Assembly (NCBI GenBank): GCA_027306915.1
Contig: DAHUYW010000009.1
Coordinates: 40,243-104,242 of the forward strand
Origin: Spirochaetales bacterium
GTDB lineage: Bacteria > Spirochaetota > Spirochaetia > DAHUYW01
Length of the DNA: 64,000 nt
Direction: 5' to 3'
A program made the translations under genes and the position numbers. How positions within the stretch are numbered: the stretch's first letter is position 1; each line of letters begins with the position of its first letter. Positions 45,131-53,815 of the stretch are shown in pieces. The notes beneath the pieces were generated by a model. The model saw nothing but the letters and a program-made list of their open reading frames with translations. It had not been told where the DNA came from and searched no databases.

Positions 45131-46693
45131 ATGGGAGAACGCGCTCAAGGATTTCGCAGTTTTCGTGGCCTTTGCCAGTGCCGCGCCCTCGGACCCTTCG
45201 TGCTCGCCGCAGCCTGTCTGCTCTTCGGAGCGCCCCTCGCCTCCTGCCGCCTGCTCGACCTGCGGACCTTCGCGGTCGCGTCGTGGAGCCCCCGTGAGAA
45301 ACAGCTTCCGAGCGTGACCGGAATCGTCATCGAGATCCGCTTTTCGAAGGAGGCGAACAGGAGACTCACCGAGCAGGCCTTCTCGGTTGCAGGCGACGGC
45401 GCATTGCTCTCGGGACGCACTGCCTGGTCAGACGATCGCACCCTACGCTTCACTCCCGCCGAGCCGCTCCGCGACTTCGTGGTCTACTCGATGGAGGTTT
45501 CTCCAGAGGCCGAGGATACCCAGGGACACGATCTGCAGGAGCCTTTCGCTCACACCTTCACGACAAAGACCGACTTCGCCCGACCGACGGTTCTTTCCGC
45601 CACTCCCGCCGACCACTCGAGCATTGCCGATCCCCTTGCGCCGATCTCGGTGACCTTCAGCAAGGCGATGGACCCTGCCACCCTCTATCCGGCCTTCTCT
45701 CTTTCGCCTCCCGCAGGCGGTTTTCTGTCCCTGCGCGAAAACGGAACCGTGCTCACCTTCAGCCCGACCGAGCAGCTTGCGTGGCAGACCGAGTACGCAG
45801 TCTCCGTCGCGAAGAGCGCCGCCGATCGACAGCGAAACAGCCTCGGCGCCGAGTACAGCGTCCGCTTCTTCGTCGGCACCGACACTACGCGGCCCTCGGT
45901 CTCCTCGGTCCGCGGCGCCGAGCGCGGAATCGCCCTCCTCCCCGACGAGCCGGGTGATTCGGCCATGACCGTGACCGAAGGATGGGAGTCGACGGAGGGC
46001 CTCGTGGTGACCTTTTCGAAGCCGGTGCTCACCGCGAGCGCCCTCGCGGCCGCTTCCGTCTCGCCGGCCGTCCTCTTCTCGATCGCAGAGGCGAGCTTGG
46101 GCATCACTTCGACCCTTACCTATAGCTTTCCCGATCGTCTTGCCTACGGAAGCCTCTATACCCTCACTCTCTCGCCCGGAATCCAGGATGCCCAGGGCAA
46201 TCGCTCTGCGGGCGAGTGGGTCTACCACCTCGTGGTGAACGGCCCGCTCACCAGGCCGCCCTCGCTTGCCCGGGTCCGCTTCCCTTCCATCCCCGCCGAT
46301 TCGGCCACCAACGTCGAGCTCACGGATTACGGCGCGATCGACCTTTCGGCGTTTTCGCCGGGGGTGCAAATCGACACCTTCTTCGATCTCTACGTCGACC
46401 TGGCCGCGGGGGCGACGCTCGACCCTTTCGCGATCGCCGATTCCTTCGGCGTGAGCACGACGAACGATGCGGCCGACATTCACCCGTTTGCAGTTCAGAT
46501 CAATCCGACCGCCCCGCAGATGTCGCCGCCCCCTTCAACCGCAGGCAATCAGGTAGTCGCGCGCGTGTGGGTTCACCTCACGAACAACCCGACCTCGGGC
46601 CAGATCGCGCTCCGCCTCTCCACCGACCTCAAGGACAGCCGAGGAACACCCATCGTGCGCGAGGTCGTGATGCCGCTCAACGATACGCACTGA
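45131..46693 (+). CDS. Ig-like (SbsA/Big_5-type) domain lipoprotein 2
   Basis: A 520-residue lipoprotein (LASC lipobox after a 30-residue signal). It has two to three Big_5-type modules (LAPISVTFSKAMDPATLYPAF, TEGLVVTFSKPVLTASAL) and a C-terminal unrelated beta-rich domain (VELTDYGAIDLSAF, ADIHPFAVQINP). Both Ig-like proteins open the mature part with the same idea, LIDLRPFSIESYP versus LLDLRTFAVASWSP, which indicates an old tandem duplication. RND pump 1 starts 1 bp after its stop, so translation is coupled. Confidence 0.82.
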   Translation: MGERAQGFRSFRGLCQCRALGPFVLAAACLLFGAPLASCRLLDLRTFAVASWSPREKQLPSVTGIVIEIRFSKEANRRLTEQAFSVAGDGALLSGRTAWSDDRTLRFTPAEPLRDFVVYSMEVSPEAEDTQGHDLQEPFAHTFTTKTDFARPTVLSATPADHSSIADPLAPISVTFSKAMDPATLYPAFSLSPPAGGFLSLRENGTVLTFSPTEQLAWQTEYAVSVAKSAADRQRNSLGAEYSVRFFVGTDTTRPSVSSVRGAERGIALLPDEPGDSAMTVTEGWESTEGLVVTFSKPVLTASALAAASVSPAVLFSIAEASLGITSTLTYSFPDRLAYGSLYTLTLSPGIQDAQGNRSAGEWVYHLVVNGPLTRPPSLARVRFPSIPADSATNVELTDYGAIDLSAFSPGVQIDTFFDLYVDLAAGATLDPFAIADSFGVSTTNDAADIHPFAVQINPTAPQMSPPPSTAGNQVVARVWVHLTNNPTSGQIALRLSTDLKDSRGTPIVREVVMPLNDTH

Positions 46694-46694
46694 A

Positions 46695-49600
46695 ATGAAA
46701 CCCCTCGAGGCATGGTTCGGTCGGCGCACGACGGTCGCGGCTGTCCTGTGCATCATCGCCGTGCTTGTCGCGGCGTCGCTCCGGTCGGTCCAGCTCGGCC
46801 CTTCGAGGAATGCCGGAGCCCCTGTGTTCTCGATTTCAATCCAGTACTTCGGGGTCGACCCGGAGACGATGGAGCGCCGCGTAACCATCCCGCTCGAAGA
46901 TGCGGTATCGTCCCTACCCGGAATCAGCAATCTTCGGTGCGTATCGGAATATGGCAAGAGCACCGTAGAGGCGAGGCTCTCCCCCTCTTCGGCTCCTGAC
47001 CGCTTCTACCTGTCGCTTCGCGACGCCGTGAACGCCCTCTATCCCTCGCTTCCTCGGGCGGTGCAGCGCCCCGAGATCCTGAGCGCCTCGAGCCGCGACC
47101 GTCCCGTCTATGTCGCCGCGCTCACGCTCGCCGGAGCGACGCTCGAGCAGACACGCGAATATGTCGACGCGCAGATTAAGCCGGCTATCGAGCAGATCGA
47201 CGGGGTAGGCGAGATCGAGGTCGGGGGAGGGAGCGCGCGAGAGGTGCACCTCGCCGTAGACCAGAGGCGGGCGGCCGCCGCCGGGCTCGGCCTTCCCGAG
47301 ATCGCATCGACGCTCCAGGAAGCCTACCTCCTTCGGCCGCTCGGGCGCCTGCGCGCGGAAGCGTCGGACATTCCGGTCAGCCTCCAGGGCCGCATCGGAA
47401 CGCTTCGAGAGCTCGCAGCGCTTCCGGTTCGCCTCCGCGGATCGCAGCCCGTGAGACTGGAGACGATCGCCGATGCGCGCTACGGCGGCCGCGAGGCGGA
47501 CTCCATCAGCCGGATCGACGGGGAACGGCGCATCATGCTTTACATCAAGGCGTCGGGCTCTGGGAACGTCGTCGCCATGAGCGCCGCGGTCCGGGCGCGG
47601 CTCGCCGCATTCGCCTCGCAGCGCCTCTCCTTCGAGACCGTCTACGATCTTGGAGCGCAGATTGCTCGGTCGATAACCGAGGTCCTAAGGTCCCTCGCGG
47701 TCGCGGCGGGCGTGGTCTCGCTCTTCGTCGCTCTCGCGCTCCGTCCCCTCCGAAACGCCGCGCTCCTCGCGCTCCTGCTTCCTTCGGTGGTCCTCATTAC
47801 GGCCGCGATCCTCGCGGCCTTGGCGGTGGGAATCGACCAAAAAGTCCTCGCTGGGATCGCGGTCGGGGTTGGGCTCGTCGTTGACCCGGGTATCGTGGTC
47901 GTCTCTGCGCTCGCCGGGACCACGTCGGACCGGGCTCGAGGCTCCACAAGCGAGATCGTCGGAGAGGTGATCTCCCCCCTCACCGCCTCGACGGCTACCA
48001 CGCTCATCGTCCTCGTGCCTCTCTTTTTCCTGGGGCGGTCGACGAGCGGGCTCTTCGAGGTCGCGTGTGCCATAGCGACAATGCTTCTCGGCTCCCTTGT
48101 GCTTGCCGTGCTCTTCCTGCCGGTCTTCGCGCGCGGATCGCCGAAGCGAGGGCGGGGCGCGCTCGGCTGCACCCGGATTTTGGGGCTGTTGTGCCAGAGG
48201 TCACGCAGGAAGGCCCTCCGCTGCTGCCGGCGGGCAGTCGACCGGATCGTCGCGTGGGCCGCCCAACACTCCGGAGCGGTTCTGGCGACATGCGCCGTCC
48301 TGTGCGCTCTCGGTGTCTTCGCCGTTTCGCAGATGGACCTCCTCCTTGCAGCTCCGGCCGACCCGCGCTCGGTTTACGCCCACCTCGAGTTCGCAGGCGG
48401 CACAGGGCTTGAAGCGACCGACCGGCGCACGACCGAGCTCGCCAAGCTGATCCGGCGGGTGAAGGGAGTCAGCCACGTGGAGAGCATCGCACGGCGCGAG
48501 AGCGCAGGGATGACGGTCACTCTCGATGGCTCGGATGGAGCCGGCGAGCGGGTGCGAAGCGAGCTGTCCCGGCGCGGCGGCGAGCTCAAAGATGCCTTCG
48601 TCTATCTCCCCGACGGATCAGACAAGGGAGGTCAGTCAATCGAGGTGAGCCTCCTCGGACCAGACGACCCGACGCTCCGATCGACGGCCGAACGGGTTGC
48701 TCGCTCCCTCCACGACGAGCCGTGGGTGAGTCAGGTCGTACTGAACTTCAAGGAGGGGCCGCCGACCTACCTTTTCGCCGCAGACCGCCAAGCCCTCTCC
48801 GACCACTGCCTGACCGCCGCCGACATCGCGGAGACACTCCGCTGGGCGATCTACGGTCCGGTCGCGCTCAAATGGCTGGAGCCCGGCTCCAGGGAAATGG
48901 ATCTCCGCGTGCTCGGGCGCGCCTCCGAGCGAGCCTCGCTGCGCGCGATTGAGGCCATCGCGGTCCTGGGCCCTCAGGGCCGCTCGTCGCCCCTCTTGGA
49001 GCTGGGGCACTTCGTGCTCGCACAGCCTCCATCCCACCTCTACCGTACCGGACGGCAAAGGGCGGTTTACTTCACGGTGCACTCCGGCCTGAAGGGCACC
49101 GGCGCGCTCCTCTCAAAGATCGAGGGACTCCTCAAGCGAGTCCCCCTCCCCGACGGCTATGCCTTTCGCCTGGACGCGGAGATCTATGAACGTCTGAATC
49201 GGCTCCGGACCCTCGGGCTGCTCTTGTTTGCGGCTGTTGGGCTGATCTTCATCACCCTTGCGGCCCAAATGGAGTCGCTCTCTTCACCGCTCTTGGTCAT
49301 GTCGATAGTGCCCGTCTCGCTTTCGATCCCCGTCACGCTCCTTTGGATCTCCGGCGCGGGAATCGACGTACCGGTCGTGGTCTCACTCATCATCATGTCG
49401 GGGATAGTCGTGAACAACTCGATCCTGATCCTCGATCGGGCGCTCGCGCGGTGCGGCGTCGTGGGACGCTTCTCGAGCCGGGAGGTCCAGCGATCAATTC
49501 GCTTCGCCGTTCGCCGCCGATCTCGCGCCCTGTTCCTCACCTCCGCTTCAACGGTGCTCGGAGTCCTGCCCTTACTTTTCGGAGGCTCTTCGGGTCCGGA

Positions 49601-49733
49601 GCTCTTCCGGCCTCTTGCGATGGTGCTGTTCTACGGAACGCTCGCTTCGGCAGCTTCGACCTTCCTGGTCGTGCCGGCCGTCGCGGCGCGCACACCGATC
49701 TTCGCGCGGCGATTCCCGAAAATCCGAGGGTGA
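46695..49733 (+). CDS. RND family permease 1 (atypical proton-relay residues)
   Basis: A 1012-residue RND inner-membrane pump with 12 predicted helices and two large periplasmic loops. Helix 1 is followed by the pore domain (VTIPLEDAVSSLPGISNLR). In helix 4 the usual Asp-Asp is D397-P398 (GLVVDPGIVVV); in helix 10 the usual Lys is absent (VVNNSILILD, N907-N908). Known pumps use Asp/Asp and Lys for proton transfer, so this subunit may be inactive in energy coupling, or use another relay. A second, canonical RND gene lies 1 kb downstream in the same operon. A MdtB/MdtC-style heteromer is therefore attractive. No frameshift is visible. Confidence 0.9.
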   Translation: MKPLEAWFGRRTTVAAVLCIIAVLVAASLRSVQLGPSRNAGAPVFSISIQYFGVDPETMERRVTIPLEDAVSSLPGISNLRCVSEYGKSTVEARLSPSSAPDRFYLSLRDAVNALYPSLPRAVQRPEILSASSRDRPVYVAALTLAGATLEQTREYVDAQIKPAIEQIDGVGEIEVGGGSAREVHLAVDQRRAAAAGLGLPEIASTLQEAYLLRPLGRLRAEASDIPVSLQGRIGTLRELAALPVRLRGSQPVRLETIADARYGGREADSISRIDGERRIMLYIKASGSGNVVAMSAAVRARLAAFASQRLSFETVYDLGAQIARSITEVLRSLAVAAGVVSLFVALALRPLRNAALLALLLPSVVLITAAILAALAVGIDQKVLAGIAVGVGLVVDPGIVVVSALAGTTSDRARGSTSEIVGEVISPLTASTATTLIVLVPLFFLGRSTSGLFEVACAIATMLLGSLVLAVLFLPVFARGSPKRGRGALGCTRILGLLCQRSRRKALRCCRRAVDRIVAWAAQHSGAVLATCAVLCALGVFAVSQMDLLLAAPADPRSVYAHLEFAGGTGLEATDRRTTELAKLIRRVKGVSHVESIARRESAGMTVTLDGSDGAGERVRSELSRRGGELKDAFVYLPDGSDKGGQSIEVSLLGPDDPTLRSTAERVARSLHDEPWVSQVVLNFKEGPPTYLFAADRQALSDHCLTAADIAETLRWAIYGPVALKWLEPGSREMDLRVLGRASERASLRAIEAIAVLGPQGRSSPLLELGHFVLAQPPSHLYRTGRQRAVYFTVHSGLKGTGALLSKIEGLLKRVPLPDGYAFRLDAEIYERLNRLRTLGLLLFAAVGLIFITLAAQMESLSSPLLVMSIVPVSLSIPVTLLWISGAGIDVPVVVSLIIMSGIVVNNSILILDRALARCGVVGRFSSREVQRSIRFAVRRRSRALFLTSASTVLGVLPLLFGGSSGPELFRPLAMVLFYGTLASAASTFLVVPAVAARTPIFARRFPKIRG

Positions 49734-49737
49734 CAGG

Positions 49738-50634
49738 ATGTCCACTACCACTTCGGGAAACCCTGAGCGGAAATGGCTTCTCGTTCCTCTCATTATCGCG
49801 GCGTCCCTTGCCGGCTCGTGCTCGCGCGGCGCTCACCCGGTCCGGCTCGAGCTCTCCCTCCATGCGGGCATGGAGCGGATGATGCGGGTGGAGGTCCGCG
49901 AGCGCTTCGCGGAGGCCCTTCCCCGCGGTGGGCGCGGCGTTCGGCGGAACGAGGCAGTCTCAGCTACGTTCACTGCGTCGATGACCTACCGGTTTCGTGT
50001 CCTCTCCGTGGACGCCGAGGGCGTCGCGAAGATCCGCTCCGAGGTGGTTGAGGCGGGCGCATCGCCTCCGGTCGCCCACCTCGATGAGCTCCTTCCGTCG
50101 CTTCGGTCGCGAAGCTCGCTCCTCTTCCTTGATCGATCGGGCCGGATCCAACCGGCGGAGGCTCGCCGCCTTCCGCAGAGCGGTCTCTTCGGATCTCCCT
50201 TCCCGCCGGAGAGCCTCTCTTCACCCGGTCCGGCCCTCGGCGACCTCCAAGCGCTCCTCGGGGGAGTAAGCGGACGGGTCGTCTCGGTCGGGGAGACCTG
50301 GACCTCCACGGCGCAGCCTGCGCAGGCGGCCGGCCTCGGAGGGACGCTGTGCTGGACCGTCGAGTCGATAGCAAGCGAGGGGGTCCGCCTCGGCTTTCGC
50401 GGAACGATCGAGGAGCGGCCGATCGCGCTTTTCCGCCCCCAGCCCGGCGAGAGCGCTCATCTCTCGGGGAGCATTTCCGGCTTCGTCGTGCTCGAGAGGA
50501 TCACGGGTTGGCCGCTGCAAGGGAAAACGTTCGCAAAGATCGAGGTGATCCGCACAAAGAGAGGGACCCCCTTCGGTCGGGAACGCCCGCTGTTTTCCCT
50601 CACGGCCGTCACCTTGTTCGATCCGGCACGGTAA
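49738..50634 (+). CDS. Lipoprotein of unknown function between the two RND genes
   Basis: 298 residues with signal and lipobox (IIAASLAGSC). The mature part is beta-rich (VRLELSLHAGMERMMRVEV, SATFTASMTYRFRVLSVD, a C-terminal GSISGFVVLERITGW). No family can be named. Its ATG is 4 bp after pump 1, and pump 2 follows after 59 bp with its own AAAGGAGG. Position between the two pump subunits suggests a structural or assembly role. Confidence 0.75.
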   Translation: MSTTTSGNPERKWLLVPLIIAASLAGSCSRGAHPVRLELSLHAGMERMMRVEVRERFAEALPRGGRGVRRNEAVSATFTASMTYRFRVLSVDAEGVAKIRSEVVEAGASPPVAHLDELLPSLRSRSSLLFLDRSGRIQPAEARRLPQSGLFGSPFPPESLSSPGPALGDLQALLGGVSGRVVSVGETWTSTAQPAQAAGLGGTLCWTVESIASEGVRLGFRGTIEERPIALFRPQPGESAHLSGSISGFVVLERITGWPLQGKTFAKIEVIRTKRGTPFGRERPLFSLTAVTLFDPAR

Positions 50635-50693
50635 GCGGGCCGGAAGTCGCACGCTCCCCGTCGGCTCGTTGGCGGCTAAAGGAGGCGCCCCTC

Positions 50694-53600
50694 ATGCCCG
50701 TTCGCTTCGCCGTAAGGCGGCCCGTGGCGACCTTGATGCTCTACGCGGGAGTTCTCTTCTTCGGGCTCTTTGCAGCGTTCAACCTTCCCATCGATTTCCT
50801 GCCGGAGATCTCGATCCCAACCCTCGTCGTCTCCGCCGCATATCCCGGCGCGTCGGCCGAGGAGATGCGCAGGCTCGTCACGATACCGCTCGAGGACGCC
50901 TTCGCCTCGATGAAGGGAATAGGATCCCTTCGCTCGGTTTCCCGCCGCGGGCTCGCTACCCTCACCCTTGATTTCCAGTGGGGCACGGACATGACCCTCT
51001 CGGGCGTTCAGGCCCGGGAGATCATCGACGGCGCCTACCCTCTCCTGCCTCAGGAGAGCGAGCGGCCTCGGGTCCTCCCGATCGATCCGAATGCGAAACC
51101 GGTGCTCCTCCTCGGCGTGGCTTCGAGGGACGGAAACCTCCAGACGGCGCGCTCACTCGCCGACCGCGAGATCAAGACTGCGCTCCAGCAGGTCGAAGGA
51201 GTGGGCTCCGTCGTGCTCGTGGGCGGCAGCGAGCGCGAGGTGAGCCTCGAGGTGGACGAGTCCCGAATGCTTGCCGCGGGCCTCACCATCGACGAGATCG
51301 CTTCGTTTCTCGCCGCGACCAACCTGGACCTGCCTGCCGGCTCCTTCACCGACGGCGACACCGAATACCTCGTACGCACGGACGGGCGCGTCGCGACGCC
51401 GCAGGCGCTCGCCGCAATCGAGATTCCGACCCCAAACGGGCAGCCTCTGCGGATCTCGGAGATTGCCCGCGCCGCGTGGCGCCCGAAGGAACAGCTCTCG
51501 CTCTTCATGGTCGATGGAACGGAGTCGGTCGGTCTTCTTGTTCGGGCCCGAAGCGGCGAGAGCCCAGTCCTCCTTTCCCGGCGGCTGCAGACGGAGATCG
51601 CCCGTCTCTCCGCCGCCTACGCCGGAAGCCTCGACATCACCGTCGTAGAGGACGGAGCGAAGCCGATTCTCGAGTCGACGGGCGGACTTGTCGCGGCGGC
51701 CCTCCTCGGCGCTGGAGCAGCCTTTCTCGTGATGGTTCTCTTCCTCCGGCGCTTGCGCCCTGCGCTCATCCTCATCACCGCAGTGCCCGCCTCGGTTCTC
51801 TTTTGCCTGCTGCTCCTGTGGGTCACCGGGCGAACGGTCAACGTCATGTCGCTCGGCGGAATTGCCCTCTCGGTCGGAATGCTGGTCGATGACAGCGTCG
51901 TCGTCCTGGAGAATCTGGAACGGCGCCTCGCGGGGATCCCGACGGGCTCGCTGCGCGACGGGATCATCTCGGCCACATCCGAGGTCTCGAGCTCGATCCT
52001 TGGCTCGACCTTCACGACAATGGTGGTCTTCGTTCCGGTCCTTTTTCTCCCAGGGCTTATCGGAGCCCTCTATGCGGATCTCGCCCTCGCCGTTCTCTTC
52101 TCGCTGTTCGCCTCGCTCGTTGTCTCCGCGACGCTCATACCGGTTCTTTTCCTCATCACCTATCCTGCCCGTTCGAATTGGCGAGGAGAGCGCGTGCTTC
52201 GCGCGAGATCGATAGAGCGCGGCTACCGACAATCCCTCGCCCTCGCGCTTCGCCGTCCGCTTGCCGTTGCCGCCTGCCTACTTGCAGTAGCGTTCCTGAC
52301 TGTGCCGCTCGTCCTCGCAACCCGTGTCGAGCTGCTCGCACCTTTCGACAGCGGCGCGATCGAGGTACGCCTCACTGCGGAAAGCGGAACGAGCATGGAG
52401 CTCCTCTCACGCATCGCGCACGAGGCCTCAAAGCAGCTGCTGGCGTTCCCTCGGATCGCGGCAGTGTGGTGCCGCGCGGGCGGTGAAGAGAGCGATACCC
52501 TCGCCTTTGCGGATCCAGCGGACACAAAGGAAACGGTGAAGATGTACGTCCGAACCCGCTACGGTCGCAAACCGGACTCGCTCCCCATCGTATCTGCCGT
52601 GCGCAGGACTCTTGCCTTCGAAGGGGCTGACCTCTCGGTCTCACTTCCGCAATCGAGCCTTGAGCTGCTTCTCGGTCTGCGCGGAAGAGGCCACGAGCTG
52701 TCGACGTTTGCCCCCACGCCGGAGCAGGCCCGAGAGCGAGCGAGGAGGGTCGCCCTTACGCTCAAATCCGCGGTACCTTCCGCTTCCGTGCGCATCGACG
52801 AGGGAGCTTCCGTCTCCGAGCTCCATTGCATCCCCGATCGGGAGGCGCTTGCCCGGACTGGAATAACCGCAGCTGAAGTCGCTCGAGCTCTCTCGCAGGA
52901 TCTGGAGGGTGCGGTCCCCACCAGACTCACCTCCGAAGGGCGCGACTATGAGGTTCGCGTCCTCCTTGCCCAATCCGAGCGCATCGCCCGAGAGGGGCTC
53001 GCCGCGCTGCGGCTGAAAAGCGCAGGCGGAAGCCTCGTCGAGGTAGGCGGGGTCGCGCGCGTGGCTGCGGTGCAATCTCCCTCGATGCTGGTGAGAGAAA
53101 ACCGCCAGGACGTCGCGAGGGTGCGGGTGGATGAGGCGATCGATAGGTCGGGGAGGCTTGCGAGGGCTATCGCCGAAGCCGCGCGCGAGCAAGGAGCCGT
53201 CGACGCCGCGGAAACGGCTTTCGCTCATCACGCTGCCGAGATCATCGTGATCCTAGCCGTCGCCGTTCTCCTGCTCTATCTGCTTCTCGCAGCGCAGTTC
53301 GAGTCATTCTTCCAGCCTCTCATCATCCTTGTGGCGGTGCCTCTTGCCGCCGCGGGCCTGCTCGCGGCGCTTCTCGCCACGGGCCGGTCGCTCAATCTGA
53401 GCTCGGGGCTCGGAGTGTTGGTCCTCTTGGGAACGGTGGTGAAGGTCTCGATTATCCTGTTTGCAAACTACCGGCGGCGCATCGAAGCGGGGGCTCCTCC
53501 CTCCTTTGCCGTCTACACCGGGACCTCGGAGCGGCTCCGCCCGATTCTCATCAGCACGCTCGCTACCATCTGCGCCCTGTTTCCCATCGCGGTGAACTGG

Positions 53601-53792
53601 AACGGCCTCTCGAGCGAGGACGGTATCGCGACCGCCGTCATCGGCGGGCTGCTCCTCTCGACCGCGCTCACCCTCTACGTCGTGCCGCTCCTCACCTGGG
53701 GCTACTACGGCTCCCGCGAGCGCTTCGCATCGATGACACCGCGGCGGGCGGGAGTGGGTCCGGTGCGCAGAGAAAGGCCGCCGCTCGCCTGA
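50694..53792 (+). CDS. RND family permease 2 (canonical proton relay)
   Basis: A 1032-residue RND pump of the AcrB/MdtC type. The ATG has AAAGGAGG 11 nt upstream; in-frame upstream codons are not used. The proton-relay residues are present: D399-D400 in helix 4 (GMLVDDSVVVLENLER) and K917 in helix 10 (GTVVKVSIILFANYRR). The pore domain begins VTIPLEDAFASMKGIGSLR. It should exchange protons for a hydrophobic substrate that leaves through TolC. It is the last gene of the nine-gene operon. The substrate is unknown. Confidence 0.93.
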   Translation: MPVRFAVRRPVATLMLYAGVLFFGLFAAFNLPIDFLPEISIPTLVVSAAYPGASAEEMRRLVTIPLEDAFASMKGIGSLRSVSRRGLATLTLDFQWGTDMTLSGVQAREIIDGAYPLLPQESERPRVLPIDPNAKPVLLLGVASRDGNLQTARSLADREIKTALQQVEGVGSVVLVGGSEREVSLEVDESRMLAAGLTIDEIASFLAATNLDLPAGSFTDGDTEYLVRTDGRVATPQALAAIEIPTPNGQPLRISEIARAAWRPKEQLSLFMVDGTESVGLLVRARSGESPVLLSRRLQTEIARLSAAYAGSLDITVVEDGAKPILESTGGLVAAALLGAGAAFLVMVLFLRRLRPALILITAVPASVLFCLLLLWVTGRTVNVMSLGGIALSVGMLVDDSVVVLENLERRLAGIPTGSLRDGIISATSEVSSSILGSTFTTMVVFVPVLFLPGLIGALYADLALAVLFSLFASLVVSATLIPVLFLITYPARSNWRGERVLRARSIERGYRQSLALALRRPLAVAACLLAVAFLTVPLVLATRVELLAPFDSGAIEVRLTAESGTSMELLSRIAHEASKQLLAFPRIAAVWCRAGGEESDTLAFADPADTKETVKMYVRTRYGRKPDSLPIVSAVRRTLAFEGADLSVSLPQSSLELLLGLRGRGHELSTFAPTPEQARERARRVALTLKSAVPSASVRIDEGASVSELHCIPDREALARTGITAAEVARALSQDLEGAVPTRLTSEGRDYEVRVLLAQSERIAREGLAALRLKSAGGSLVEVGGVARVAAVQSPSMLVRENRQDVARVRVDEAIDRSGRLARAIAEAAREQGAVDAAETAFAHHAAEIIVILAVAVLLLYLLLAAQFESFFQPLIILVAVPLAAAGLLAALLATGRSLNLSSGLGVLVLLGTVVKVSIILFANYRRRIEAGAPPSFAVYTGTSERLRPILISTLATICALFPIAVNWNGLSSEDGIATAVIGGLLLSTALTLYVVPLLTWGYYGSRERFASMTPRRAGVGPVRRERPPLA

Positions 53793-53815
53793 AGCACGTT
53801 GCCTCGACGCGCGAC

